Part shown: positions 35,461 through 44,628 of the stretch, in pieces
How positions within the stretch are numbered: the first letter of the stretch is position 1
Layout of the letters: every line of letters starts with the position of its first letter
Assembly (NCBI GenBank): GCA_947502765.1
Contig: CANNBA010000004.1
Coordinates: forward strand, 1-64,000
Length of the DNA stretch: 64,000 nt
Reading direction: 5' to 3'
Origin: BACL11 sp945865535
Lineage (GTDB): Bacteria > Bacteroidota > Bacteroidia > Flavobacteriales > BACL11
The notes under the pieces: model-generated
Told to the model about the DNA's origin: nothing
What the model saw: the letters and a program-made list of their open reading frames with translations, nothing else
Databases searched by the model: none
Translations under genes and position numbers: made by a program

Positions 35461-35637
35461 AAAAAATCCCGTATTAATTACTGAAAAACTCCAAAAAACA
35501 TGAATAGGGATGCCAAAATATTGCAAACTTCCACTGTCTCCATTGAGAACCCAAAAGGGTTGAGGCCTGTTTTTAACGTTTCGAGTCAAACCCCAATACT
35601 TTAAGTGTTGAGTTTAACAAAAATATTAATACGGGAT
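35461..35637 (-). ncRNA. ssrS: 6S RNA (6S-Flavo type)
   Basis: About 175 nt between zapA and rny form a long rod. The ends pair perfectly over 13 bp (ATCCCGTATTAAT at 35466-35478 with 35625-35637). A terminal hairpin AACCC-TTTT-GGGTT (about 35549-35562) and a side hairpin CAATACT/AGTGTTG leave a bulged centre. The minus-strand 3' arm is followed by TTTTTT (35461-35466), giving strand and 3' end. Size, rod shape and position downstream of zapA match 6S RNAs, which bind the sigma-70 holoenzyme. The Flavobacteria-type 6S model is the best fit but was not searched. Confidence 0.75.
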
Positions 35638-35659
35638 AATATTATTTTAAAAGAACTGT

Positions 35660-35947
35660 TTAAATATTGCTATCTAATATGGCTTCAATTTCATTTAACT
35701 TCTGAGTTAAACTATCATCTTCCACAACATTTTTATTATTAACAGATTCAAATTTTGAAGCGTATTCTATAAGGCACATAGCAAGTAAATCTTGTTTGTC
35801 CTTAATGGCGTAATTCTCTTCATAAAACTTAAGTCTGCTTTCAATTTTTTTGACAGCATTTCTGATATATTCTTCTGAATTACGCTCAATCTTCATAGGG
35901 TAAATTCTGTTAGCAATATGTAACTTAATTGATAATTTTTCGCCCAC
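35660..35947 (-). CDS. zapA: Cell division protein ZapA
   Basis: A 95-residue FtsZ-associated protein that cross-links FtsZ filaments at midcell. It has the family pattern LSIKLHIANRIYPMKIERNSEEYIRNAVKKIESRL followed by a helical stretch with LLAMCLIEYASKFE. It follows the ZapB-like coiled-coil gene by 7 nt and precedes the 6S-type RNA. Confidence 0.88.
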   Translation of the reverse strand: MGEKLSIKLHIANRIYPMKIERNSEEYIRNAVKKIESRLKFYEENYAIKDKQDLLAMCLIEYASKFESVNNKNVVEDDSLTQKLNEIEAILDSNI

Positions 35948-35954
35948 TTTTGAT

Positions 35955-36236
35955 CTATTTATTTAATAATGCAATACATTTATCTATCTCCCGTACATAC
36001 TCATTAATCTTCAATCTTGTTGCTTTTACATCCTCCTTAGTTGCATCAACTGATTTAGAGATATTCATGAGTTTTACTTTATCGTGCAAAGTCACAATTT
36101 GTTTTTCTTGCTCTTGTAATTTTGCATTTAAAGCATCATTATTCTTTTGTAAATCTGATTTTTCAAGTTGAAGTTGGCTAAGCCTTGTAATCAATTTTTC
36201 AAGCTTAACCTCTATACTATTTATAATCGTTTTCAC
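35955..36236 (-). CDS. Small coiled-coil protein, ZapB-like
   Basis: A 93-residue protein that is almost entirely heptad coiled coil: LEKLITRLSQLQLEKSDLQKNN, then QEKQIVTLHDKVKLM. It starts at GTG 36236, since no in-frame ATG is suitable, 16 nt after an exact -7 element. Its position just upstream of zapA and its shape recall ZapB, the coiled-coil partner of ZapA. Homology is not shown. Confidence 0.72.
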   Translation of the reverse strand: MKTIINSIEVKLEKLITRLSQLQLEKSDLQKNNDALNAKLQEQEKQIVTLHDKVKLMNISKSVDATKEDVKATRLKINEYVREIDKCIALLNK

Positions 36237-36252
36237 ATCAAAATAATTGTTA

Positions 36253-36260
36253 CAAACTTA
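36253..36260 (-). promoter_or_regulatory. -7 element of the ZapB-like/zapA unit
   Basis: Exact TAAGTTTG on the minus strand, 16 nt before the GTG start. Confidence 0.55.
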
Positions 36261-36295
36261 GCTATTTTAATATAATAATGCTACTTTTTTGATGT

Positions 36296-36303
36296 TATAT
36301 TTG
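36296..36303 (+). promoter_or_regulatory. -7 element of the M23 peptidase gene
   Basis: Exact TATATTTG, 36 nt before the ATG at 36340. It lies inside a longer upstream reading frame, which supports the downstream start. Confidence 0.6.
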
Positions 36304-36339
36304 TTGAACTTTTTTACCAATCATAATTTAAAGTATCTA

Positions 36340-38040
36340 ATGACATTTTTCAAACCTTTCTTATTAATAGTTATTCTCTTAGTAAATCAAAATGTTTTAG
36401 CCCAAAAATACACCCCACCATTTGATTTTAAAATGTTGCTTTCAGGAACCTTTGGAGAATTAAGAAGCAATCACTTTCATTCTGGGATTGATATAAGAAC
36501 TCAAGAAGTTGAAGGTCATAAAGTTAAAGCAATAGCTGATGGATATATTTCTAGAATTAAAATCTCAACTTCAGGATTTGGCAAAGCAATTTACATAACA
36601 CATCCACAAACAGGTCACACCTCCGTTTATGCTCATTTGCAAAAATTTAGCCAAAAAATTGATGGTATCGTAAAAAAAGAACACTATAAACAAGAAAGTT
36701 TTGAAATTGATTTCTTTCCTAATAAAGATGCGCTACAAATTAAACAAGGCGAAATAATAGCACTCTCTGGAAATAGTGGAGGCAGTGGTGGCCCTCACTT
36801 GCATTTTGAAATAAGGGATACAAAAAGTGAACATCCAATAAACCCTTTGCAATTTGGATTTGATATTACCGATAACATGGCACCAGTATTAGAAAAATTA
36901 AAAATATATGCTTTTGACACAACTTTAATTAATGGGTACAACAAAAGTAAAATCTACACTATCAGTAAAAAAAATAATACTTATGCTATTAATGAAATAC
37001 CAACAATAAATGGAGGTTTTGCTTTAGGAATTGTTACTTATGATCAAGCAGATAATGCTTCTAATAAAAATGGGGTATACTCGATTAAAGTAACTATTGA
37101 CAAGTCCATATATTATCAATTTACAGCTGATGAGTTGGATTTTAATACCAACAGATATCTCAATGCTCATATAGATTATTGTGAATATACAAAAAGCAAA
37201 AACCGATATCACAGATGTTATAAGCTACCTAACAACAAATTAACAAATTATTCGAATTTAATAAATAATGGAATTATCAGTTTTAAGGATACATTAACTC
37301 ATCAAATTAAATTAGAAGTTAATGATATTTATGGCAATACATCAAATTTAAGTTTTAAAGTAATGGCAACCAATAATTCCTTTTTAATGAGATGTCCTTT
37401 GCCAAAAGACACAATAAATACATCTTTTAGTTTTGACAAAGTAAATACCTTTAAAAAAGAAGATATCAAGCTACAAATGGAAGCATTTTCTTTGTATGAG
37501 CCAATTATGTTTCATTATAAAACTACTAATTCAGTATCAGGAATTTTTGGAAAAGTGCATCACATTCATTTTAATGACACTCCAGTACACGAAAAATATA
37601 CTCTAGAACTAAAAGCCAATATTCCAGATAGGTTAAAAGCTAAGACTTATATAGCCACTACTGATATGAAAGGAAATTTTGTGTATATTGGTGGAGAGTG
37701 GGTAAATGGTTTTTTAAAAACTACACCCAAAGAATTTGGAGATTTCTGTATTGTTGCTGACTCCATAAATCCTGAAATAAAAGCGATAAACATTTCTGCT
37801 GAAAAAATGCTTACGGACCAAACTTCTATTAAGTTAAGTATAAAAGATTCGGGTAGTGGCATAAAATCTTACAGAGGTGAGATTGATGGCAAATGGATAC
37901 TTATGGATTATGATTACAAAACAAACCTACTGCGCTTTGATATTGATAAAAATTTAAGCAAAGGAAAACATAACTTTTCCTTAGAAGTAATGGATAATGT
38001 AGGAAATACTACAAAGTATAAAGCTGGCTTTACTTATTAG
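36340..38040 (+). CDS. M23-family (LytM-like) peptidase
   Basis: A 566-residue exported protein. Signal peptide MTFFKPFLLIVILLVNQNVLAQ. The peptidase domain lies near the N-terminus with FHSGIDIRT (zinc His and Asp), DGYISRIKIS, HPQTGHTSVYAHL, and SGGPHLHFEIRD (zinc HxH). These enzymes cut peptidoglycan cross-links; all zinc ligands are present. The remaining 350 residues are beta-rich repeats with DNMAPVLEKL and DNVGNTTKYKAG. The ATG at 36340 is chosen over one 51 bp upstream because it starts the signal peptide. It overlaps convergent arsC-like gene by 11 bp. Confidence 0.9.
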   Translation: MTFFKPFLLIVILLVNQNVLAQKYTPPFDFKMLLSGTFGELRSNHFHSGIDIRTQEVEGHKVKAIADGYISRIKISTSGFGKAIYITHPQTGHTSVYAHLQKFSQKIDGIVKKEHYKQESFEIDFFPNKDALQIKQGEIIALSGNSGGSGGPHLHFEIRDTKSEHPINPLQFGFDITDNMAPVLEKLKIYAFDTTLINGYNKSKIYTISKKNNTYAINEIPTINGGFALGIVTYDQADNASNKNGVYSIKVTIDKSIYYQFTADELDFNTNRYLNAHIDYCEYTKSKNRYHRCYKLPNNKLTNYSNLINNGIISFKDTLTHQIKLEVNDIYGNTSNLSFKVMATNNSFLMRCPLPKDTINTSFSFDKVNTFKKEDIKLQMEAFSLYEPIMFHYKTTNSVSGIFGKVHHIHFNDTPVHEKYTLELKANIPDRLKAKTYIATTDMKGNFVYIGGEWVNGFLKTTPKEFGDFCIVADSINPEIKAINISAEKMLTDQTSIKLSIKDSGSGIKSYRGEIDGKWILMDYDYKTNLLRFDIDKNLSKGKHNFSLEVMDNVGNTTKYKAGFTY

Positions 38041-38449
38041 CTAAGTTATTCTTAGCAAAGGCTTTAAAATAATCACTTATCTGATCTCTAACCTGAATAT
38101 AGACTTTTAACTGCTCTTTTTCAGTTCCACTAGCATTTGCAGGGTCCATAAAGCTTTTATGTATCATTTGCTTTGCTTTGGGGTAAATAGGGCAAATTTC
38201 TTTGGCATTATCACAAACGGTAAATACATAATCAAAATCAATAGCTATAAACTCATCAACATGGTTGGAAGTATTTTTTGAAATATCAATACCTATTTCG
38301 GCCATAGCTTTTATTGCAAAGGGATTTACTTTTTCTGGTTTTGTACCGGCACTATATACCTTGGTATTAGATAAAAAGCTGGCTAACAAACCTTCTGCCA
38401 TTTGGGAGCGGCAAGAATTACCAGTACATAAAATAAGAACCTTTTTCAT
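38030..38449 (-). CDS. arsC: Low-molecular-weight phosphatase / ArsC-type arsenate reductase
   Basis: A 139-residue protein with the P-loop CTGNSCRS (C8 to R14) and the redox pair C79 and C86 (TVCDNAKEICP). This is the thioredoxin-coupled ArsC pattern, which also resembles protein tyrosine phosphatases. No ars genes are nearby, so the physiological role is uncertain. The ATG is 5 nt after TATTTTTA (38455-38462), one base off the -7 consensus. Confidence 0.8.
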   Translation of the reverse strand: MKKVLILCTGNSCRSQMAEGLLASFLSNTKVYSAGTKPEKVNPFAIKAMAEIGIDISKNTSNHVDEFIAIDFDYVFTVCDNAKEICPIYPKAKQMIHKSFMDPANASGTEKEQLKVYIQVRDQISDYFKAFAKNNLANK

Positions 38450-38524
38450 AATTGTAAAAATAGAAAAATTAAACGAAAACTATAATAACTACTTCCTTTT
38501 AGAGTTAATTAGCCTACATAATTC

Positions 38525-38532
38525 TATTTTTG
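38525..38532 (+). promoter_or_regulatory. -7 element of the TonB receptor gene
   Basis: Exact TATTTTTG, then CAAGCT and the ATG (6-nt gap); a leaderless transcript is predicted. Confidence 0.65.
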
Positions 38533-38538
38533 CAAGCT

Positions 38539-40983
38539 ATGCACAAAGGGCTGTTACTTCTATTATTGCTGTTATTCTCCGTTTTAGGATATAGCCAGAC
38601 CATTAATGGAACAATTACTGATGAGCAAAATAATAGTTTACTCTCTGTAAATATTTCAATCCTCAATCAAAGTATGGGCGCCATTTCTGATGAAAATGGA
38701 AAATACAGTTTAGAAATTCCTCCAAATAGATCGGTAGTAGTTGTTTATAGTTTTATTGGCTATGAAATGGAAAAGATAAGAATTCCAATGCTAAAAGAAG
38801 GCCAAAACTACACACTAAATATTCAGTTAAAAACTTCCTCAACACTACTTGAAGATGTAATAATAACCGATCAAAAAAGTAGAAAAGAAAGTTTTAGCAG
38901 AATTAAACCCAAACACGTAAGTGTATTGCCTGGAAATAGTGGTGGTATTGAAGCCATACTTAAAACTTTACCGGGGGTTAGCTCGGCCAATGAGCTCAGT
39001 TCCCAATACTCAGTTAGAGGAGGAAATTTTGATGAGAACTTAGTCTATGTAAATGGAATTGAAGTCTATCGACCATTTTTAGTGCGTTCAGGCCAACAAG
39101 AGGGCCTGAGTTTTGTAAATACCGATATGGTAAGTAGTATCCTATTTTCAGCAGGTGGTTTTGATGCCAAATATGGAGATAAGATGTCATCAGTACTTGA
39201 TATCACTTACAAAAGACCAAGAGAAAATGCCGCAACTTTACAATTAAGTTTATTAGGAGGTGCTGCACATTTTGAAGGGATAACTAAAAATGGAAGGCTT
39301 TCTTATCTCATAGGTGCTAGACACAAAACAAGTCAATATTTATTGAATTCATTAGACACAGAGGCCGATTACAGCCCAAAATTTTCTGATATTCAAACTT
39401 TTGTAAATTTCGAATTAAACACCAATTGGCAAATCAGTTTTTTAGGAAACATCAGTTCTAACCAATATAAAATGGTTCCAAAAAATAGAGATACCGAATT
39501 TGGAACAGTAAATGAAGCCTTAAAACTTACCATCTATTTTGAAGGACAAGAAGTAGATAAATACCAAACCTATTTTGGAGCCCTAAGTACGAGCTACCAG
39601 CCAAATACTAAATTACAATTGCAATTTACCACCTCAGCATTCCGAACTTTTGAGCAAGAAAATTTTGACATCCTGGGTGAATATTGGTTGTATCAATTAG
39701 AAAACAATCTAGGATCGGATAATTTTGGGGATATCGCTTTTGATAGAGGTGTTGGAAAATACATCAATCACGCTAGAAATAGCTTAAATGCAAACGTAAC
39801 AAATTTTTCACACAAAGGAAATTACAATAATGAGTCCTTAAAATTTGATTGGGGATTCAGAGTCCAAAAAGAGGAAATTGAAGATAAAATATCTGAATGG
39901 AATCTAATTGATTCTGCTTTTTTCAATTTCCCACATCCTGATGATAATATTGGTGACACTGCAAACCCAGATCAGCAAATAATAATGAGTGAGCTTTTAA
40001 AAACTCAAATCAATTTATCTTCCTACCGAAATTCAGGATACATCCAAGTTTCTAAAGACATAGGAAATCTTACAATCACTGGTGGTACTAGAGGAAGCTA
40101 CTGGACTTATAATGAGGAATTACTAATGAGCCCAAGAGTATCTTTAGCTTATGCCCCAATTTGGAAGAAAGATATCGTATTTCGTGCAGCCAGTGGAATT
40201 TATTACCAATCCCCCTTTTACAAAGAATTACGCACTCCTGAAGGAACTCTCAACCGCAATATAAAAGCCCAAAAATCTACTCACTATGTGCTGGGTGCCG
40301 ACTATCTATTTTATAGTTGGGGAAGACCTTTTAAATGGATAACTGAAGTGTATTACAAAAATTTAGAGAACCTAATTCCTTACAAAGTAGATAATGTTCG
40401 AATTCAGTACTTAGCGAATGATTTATCGAATGGTTATGCAAGGGGTATTGATATGAAAATAAATGGAGAGTTTGTAAGTGGTGTGGAAAGCTGGGTTAGT
40501 CTATCTGTTATGAAAACAGAAGAAGATATAGTAGGTGATTTTATAACCAATACTGATGGTAGCACAACTGAAGCTGGATTTATCCCAAGACCTACCGATC
40601 AAAGAGTCAACTTTTCCATGTTCTTTCAGGATTACATTCCTGGCAACCCAAATTATAAAATGCACTTGAACTTAGTATATGGAACTGGCCTGTCATTTGG
40701 TCCTCCAAAAGCAGAAAAATACCAAGACATCTTAAGAATTCCTGATTACAGAAGAGTAGATATTGGTTTTTCAGCAGTGCTAAAATCAGAAGAAAAGAAA
40801 AGCAGATTAAAGTGGCTAAATGCCTTTAAAAGTATCTGGCTAAGTGCAGAGGTATTCAATCTTCTAGATATAAACAATACTGTTTCTTACCTTTGGGTAG
40901 CTGATATTACAGGAAGACAATATGCAGTTCCAAATTATCTTACTTCTAGGCAACTTAACGCTAAGCTAATACTAACTTTCTAA
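38539..40983 (+). CDS. TonB-dependent receptor with carboxypeptidase-like N-terminal domain
   Basis: An 814-residue outer-membrane protein. Signal peptide MHKGLLLLLLLLFSVLGYSQ. A carboxypeptidase-D regulatory-like domain covers about 20-110 (INGTITDEQNNSLLSVNISIL ... AISDENGKYSLEIP). The plug domain covers about 115-230 (GIEAILKTLPGVSS, SSQYSVRGGNFDENLVYVNGIE). The 22-strand barrel follows, ending in an aromatic residue (LILTF). No SusD partner is adjacent and the length is well below SusC size, so it likely imports iron-type or other small ligands; the substrate is unknown. Confidence 0.93.
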   Translation: MHKGLLLLLLLLFSVLGYSQTINGTITDEQNNSLLSVNISILNQSMGAISDENGKYSLEIPPNRSVVVVYSFIGYEMEKIRIPMLKEGQNYTLNIQLKTSSTLLEDVIITDQKSRKESFSRIKPKHVSVLPGNSGGIEAILKTLPGVSSANELSSQYSVRGGNFDENLVYVNGIEVYRPFLVRSGQQEGLSFVNTDMVSSILFSAGGFDAKYGDKMSSVLDITYKRPRENAATLQLSLLGGAAHFEGITKNGRLSYLIGARHKTSQYLLNSLDTEADYSPKFSDIQTFVNFELNTNWQISFLGNISSNQYKMVPKNRDTEFGTVNEALKLTIYFEGQEVDKYQTYFGALSTSYQPNTKLQLQFTTSAFRTFEQENFDILGEYWLYQLENNLGSDNFGDIAFDRGVGKYINHARNSLNANVTNFSHKGNYNNESLKFDWGFRVQKEEIEDKISEWNLIDSAFFNFPHPDDNIGDTANPDQQIIMSELLKTQINLSSYRNSGYIQVSKDIGNLTITGGTRGSYWTYNEELLMSPRVSLAYAPIWKKDIVFRAASGIYYQSPFYKELRTPEGTLNRNIKAQKSTHYVLGADYLFYSWGRPFKWITEVYYKNLENLIPYKVDNVRIQYLANDLSNGYARGIDMKINGEFVSGVESWVSLSVMKTEEDIVGDFITNTDGSTTEAGFIPRPTDQRVNFSMFFQDYIPGNPNYKMHLNLVYGTGLSFGPPKAEKYQDILRIPDYRRVDIGFSAVLKSEEKKSRLKWLNAFKSIWLSAEVFNLLDINNTVSYLWVADITGRQYAVPNYLTSRQLNAKLILTF

Positions 40984-41016
40984 ATTACACTTAATTTAAA
41001 CTAAGAAGAAATCATT

Positions 41017-43266
41017 TTACTTGCTCAGTTTCTCTGCTAATGAATTGTTATAGATTTTTTTATACTCATCAATCTTACCAAAGTTTGTATCATCAACAGT
41101 AATTCTACCTTTAGTAACATGGCCTAATAATATAAATGGTATTTTGCAATCTTTTAATACATCTAAAAAGGCATCTTCCCCAGTTTCAGTTACCGATACC
41201 ACTACTCTTGATGGCGATTCTCCAAATAAGAAAGCATCTTCTCTCACTTCTGAAGAACTTACAATTTCAAATCCTAAATTATTAGTAAATGAACTTTCTA
41301 GTAATGTTGTGAATAATCCTCCATCTGCAACATCATGTGCCGATTCAATAACTCCTGCTCTAATTAATTTTATAATTGTTTGTTGAAGATCATATTCAGC
41401 ATCTAAATCAAACTTAGGAGCTGATGACTCTTTTACTCCATGATAAGAGGCCAAATACTCAGAACTAGAAATATCATTTGTACTTTTCCCAATCATATAA
41501 ATTAAATCCGACTTTCCTTTAAACGCTAATGAAGTGATGTGTTTCTTATCCTCAACAATACCTAACATCCCAATAGTGGGAGTTGGGAAAACAGGAACCT
41601 CAACACCATCAACTGCCGATTGATTATAAAAAGAAACATTTCCACCAGTAACTGGGGTATTGAATTTTTTACAAGCTTTCCCCATCCCTTTAATTACCCC
41701 AACAAACTGCCAATACACTTCTGGATTATAAGGATTTCCAAAATTCAAACAATTAGTAATTGCAGAGGGAATACCTCCTGAACAAACAATATTACGCGCA
41801 GCCTCAGCAACAGCCATAGCACAACCCTCTTCTGGATCGGCATTCACCATTCTGGCATTACAATCAACCGTCATTGCAAGAGCTTTATTGGTTTCTTTTA
41901 AATTTACAATACCAGCATCAGTTGGATAATTTGTACTCATATTAATAGTACCAACCATAGAATCGTACTGCTCATAAACCCATCTTTTGGAAGCAATATT
42001 CTCATGACCAGTTAAAAATTTAGCTATCTTAACCAAATCTGATGGCTGCTCAATACTTTCAATATTAAACTTTTTCCATTCTTGATAATACTCAGGTTCG
42101 CTCCACTCTCTATGATAAACTGGCGCTCCTCCTCCAAGTACTAAATCACGGCACGGGAGATCACCAACTAACTCTCCATGCATAAAATACCTTACTCTCT
42201 CTCCTTTGGTAACTACTCCTATTTCTTCACAAGATAAATCCCATTTATCAAAAATAGCATTTACCACATCCTCTTTTCCTTTTTTAACAACAACCAACAT
42301 TCTTTCTTGTGATTCTGACAACAAAATTTCCCAATCTTTCATGTCTGCTTGCCTAGTTGGAACTTTATCTAGCCATAAATCCATACCATGTTTTCCTGCA
42401 GCTGACATTTCATTTGAAGAGCATGTGATACCAGCAGCCCCCATATCTTGCATTCCAACTATTGCATCAGTCATTGCTAATTCTAAAGTAGCTTCTAGTA
42501 ATAATTTTTCTTGAAAGGGATCTCCAACTTGTACAGCCGGCAAATCATTTATTGAATCTTCTGATATATCTTTTGATGCAAATGATGCTCCATGAATGCC
42601 ATCTTTTCCAGTTCTTGACCCTACTATAAATACAGGATTTCCTACTCCTGATGAAGTAGCTGAAATCATACTGCCTTTTTTCATAATGCCTGCTGAAAAA
42701 GCATTTACTAATGGATTGGTATTGTAACAATCATCAAAGAAAACCTCCCCTCCAACGATAGGAATCCCGAATGCGTTTCCATAATCACCAATTCCTTTAG
42801 TTACGCCTTTAACTAACCATTTTGTTTTGTCTAGTTGAATATTACCAAATCTCAAAGAGTTAAGTTGAGCTATTGGCCTAGCTCCCATTGTAAAGATATC
42901 TCTATTAATACCTCCAACTCCTGTAGCCGCTCCTTGATAGGGTTCTAATGCTGAAGGGTGATTGTGAGATTCTATTTTAAAACAACAGGCTAAACCATCA
43001 CCAATATCCACAAGACCTGCATTTTCTTCTCCTGCTTCTACCAACATATGAGGGCCTTTTTTTGGTAGTGTTTTTAACCAAACAATTGAGTTCTTATAAG
43101 AGCAATGCTCCGACCACATTACCCCAAAAACACTTAATTCAGTAAAGTTAGGCGTTCTTCCTAAAATCTGCTTAATTTTATCAAATTCTTCTATTCTTAA
43201 GCCCATTTCTTGGGCTTGTTCAAGAGTAGCTAAAGTAAGTGTTGCTTGTGATGACATATTATCCAT
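41017..43266 (-). CDS. purL: Phosphoribosylformylglycinamidine synthase subunit PurL
   Basis: Converts FGAR to FGAM in purine synthesis. The 749-residue protein is the small PurL form that works with separate PurQ and PurS. It has FGVMWSEHCSYKNS, FKIESHNHPSALEPYQGAATGVGG, GVGNPVFIVGSRTGKDG and MQDMGAAGITCSS. purQ and purS are not in the window. ATG 43266 and 43257 are both possible starts. An exact TATTTTTG lies upstream. Confidence 0.97.
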   Translation of the reverse strand: MDNMSSQATLTLATLEQAQEMGLRIEEFDKIKQILGRTPNFTELSVFGVMWSEHCSYKNSIVWLKTLPKKGPHMLVEAGEENAGLVDIGDGLACCFKIESHNHPSALEPYQGAATGVGGINRDIFTMGARPIAQLNSLRFGNIQLDKTKWLVKGVTKGIGDYGNAFGIPIVGGEVFFDDCYNTNPLVNAFSAGIMKKGSMISATSSGVGNPVFIVGSRTGKDGIHGASFASKDISEDSINDLPAVQVGDPFQEKLLLEATLELAMTDAIVGMQDMGAAGITCSSNEMSAAGKHGMDLWLDKVPTRQADMKDWEILLSESQERMLVVVKKGKEDVVNAIFDKWDLSCEEIGVVTKGERVRYFMHGELVGDLPCRDLVLGGGAPVYHREWSEPEYYQEWKKFNIESIEQPSDLVKIAKFLTGHENIASKRWVYEQYDSMVGTINMSTNYPTDAGIVNLKETNKALAMTVDCNARMVNADPEEGCAMAVAEAARNIVCSGGIPSAITNCLNFGNPYNPEVYWQFVGVIKGMGKACKKFNTPVTGGNVSFYNQSAVDGVEVPVFPTPTIGMLGIVEDKKHITSLAFKGKSDLIYMIGKSTNDISSSEYLASYHGVKESSAPKFDLDAEYDLQQTIIKLIRAGVIESAHDVADGGLFTTLLESSFTNNLGFEIVSSSEVREDAFLFGESPSRVVVSVTETGEDAFLDVLKDCKIPFILLGHVTKGRITVDDTNFGKIDEYKKIYNNSLAEKLSK

Positions 43267-43278
43267 TTATTTAGAGCA

Positions 43279-43286
43279 CAAAAATA
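43279..43286 (-). promoter_or_regulatory. -7 element of purL
   Basis: Exact TATTTTTG on the minus strand, 12 nt before ATG 43266. Confidence 0.6.
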
Positions 43287-43361
43287 GTCTTTTAAAAAAG
43301 TAAATTGATTGCTAAATAAAAAATAAGTGGCGTCTTTTTAACATTTTTTCAAGACGTTAAA

Positions 43362-43913
43362 TTAGAAAATCTTAGGATTATAATTTTCAGGTATTTTTGC
43401 TTGAATATCTTTATATTGGTCTTGAATAAAAAGCAAATCTTTTTCTATATCTCCTGTAGTTGTGATGGAATTAATAATTCCTATTTTCTTATTCTTAAAA
43501 TCAATAGCTAAAAGTAAAATTGGAACCCTTGCCTTATGAGCAATATAATAAAAACCTGTTTTCCATTTCCCTACTCTTGATCTTGTTCCCTCAGGAGCAA
43601 TTGCTAAAATAAAATGATCTGTATTGTTAAACCTTTCCACAATCTGATCCACTATATTATTTTTTTCATCACGATAAACAGGTATACCGCCATTCCATTT
43701 AAATAGAGTTCCAAGAACTGGAATAAAAAATGAACTTTTAATAAGATAGTTTGGAATAACTCCACTAATATATCCATAACACCTTCCTATTAAAAAATCC
43801 CAATTAGAAGTATGAGGTGCGGCAATAACTATGCATTTTTTAGGATAATCAAAAGTGCCTATAATTTCCCAACCCATCAGCCAAAAAATAATTTTTGACA
43901 ATATCTTCATCAT
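43362..43913 (-). CDS. 1-acyl-glycerophosphate acyltransferase-like (PlsC family)
   Basis: A 183-residue membrane-associated acyltransferase with the catalytic HTSNWD at 34-39 (Hx4D) and APEGTRS at 106-112, the two hallmark PlsC motifs. Its short length and the IVIAAPHTSNWDFLIGR context match the small lysophospholipid acyltransferase-like group rather than classical PlsC, so the acceptor is uncertain. ATG 43910 is an equally possible start. Confidence 0.82.
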   Translation of the reverse strand: MMKILSKIIFWLMGWEIIGTFDYPKKCIVIAAPHTSNWDFLIGRCYGYISGVIPNYLIKSSFFIPVLGTLFKWNGGIPVYRDEKNNIVDQIVERFNNTDHFILAIAPEGTRSRVGKWKTGFYYIAHKARVPILLLAIDFKNKKIGIINSITTTGDIEKDLLFIQDQYKDIQAKIPENYNPKIF

Positions 43914-43976
43914 TATTTAAATTTTAAACAAAGAAACAATTTTAATAAGCATCAGTTGTTATATAAGTAAAAATTA

Positions 43977-43984
43977 TAAATTTG
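43977..43984 (+). promoter_or_regulatory. -7 element of the 44-46 kb unit
   Basis: Exact TAAATTTG, 20 nt before the ATG at 44005. Confidence 0.6.
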
Positions 43985-44004
43985 CCACACTAAAAACTTA
44001 GAAC

Positions 44005-44628
44005 ATGAAAGCAAAAACTATTGCCCTGATCTTAATTCCTTTAAATATTATACTATTCTATTTTATATACAACAGTATAAATAGTGAAGTTGACTTCAAA
44101 AAAGATGCAGAAATTAGAATAGCTGAGAATGTTCAAAAACTAAAAGACTTAAGACAATTACAAGTAAAATACAAACAAGCTAAAGGTGAATTTGCAAAAG
44201 ATTTTAAAAGCTTAATCTATTTTTTAGAGAATGATTCTATTGCAATTGTAAAAGCAGATGGAGAAGTTCCAGACTCATTAACAGAAGTTGAAGCACTTAG
44301 TCTTGGTATAATTAGTCGTGATGCTTCTTTTGCACTAGCAAAAGAGAACGTATTTGATCCTACTTATATGGATAGTAGAAATAATAAATTTCCTTTAGAT
44401 ATAACTAAACTAGCGACTATTCCTCATTCTGATGCTACATACACTATAAATGCTGGACAAATTAAAAAACAAGGAGATTTAACGATTCAAGTATTTGAAA
44501 TCTCTACTGATTACCGAACTGTATTTACAGGATTAGATGCTGAAAATAAAAGTTATGACTTAGATGCACTTTTAAGAGTAGGATCTATGACAGAAGCATC
44601 TTTAAATGGAAACTGGAAAAGCGAATAG
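44005..44628 (+). CDS. Single-pass membrane protein of unknown function
   Basis: A 207-residue protein with one N-terminal membrane segment (residues 5-22, TIALILIPLNIILFYFIY) and an extracytoplasmic helical part (about 30-70) rich in Lys and Glu. A mixed domain follows with LTEVEALSLGIISRDASFALAKENVFDP. No motif is recognised. It lies upstream of a DUF3822 gene, rsmD and coaD on the same strand and overlaps the DUF3822 gene by 23 bp, so it is probably co-transcribed with them. Confidence 0.7.
   Translation: MKAKTIALILIPLNIILFYFIYNSINSEVDFKKDAEIRIAENVQKLKDLRQLQVKYKQAKGEFAKDFKSLIYFLENDSIAIVKADGEVPDSLTEVEALSLGIISRDASFALAKENVFDPTYMDSRNNKFPLDITKLATIPHSDATYTINAGQIKKQGDLTIQVFEISTDYRTVFTGLDAENKSYDLDALLRVGSMTEASLNGNWKSE

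Noticed and set aside
35929..36171. Plus-strand frame opposite the ZapB-like gene
   Set aside because: It is the antisense shadow of a coiled-coil gene that has the better context beside zapA.
38030..38449. Arsenic resistance operon
   Set aside because: Only the ArsC-like gene is present; no arsB, ACR3 or ArsR gene is adjacent.
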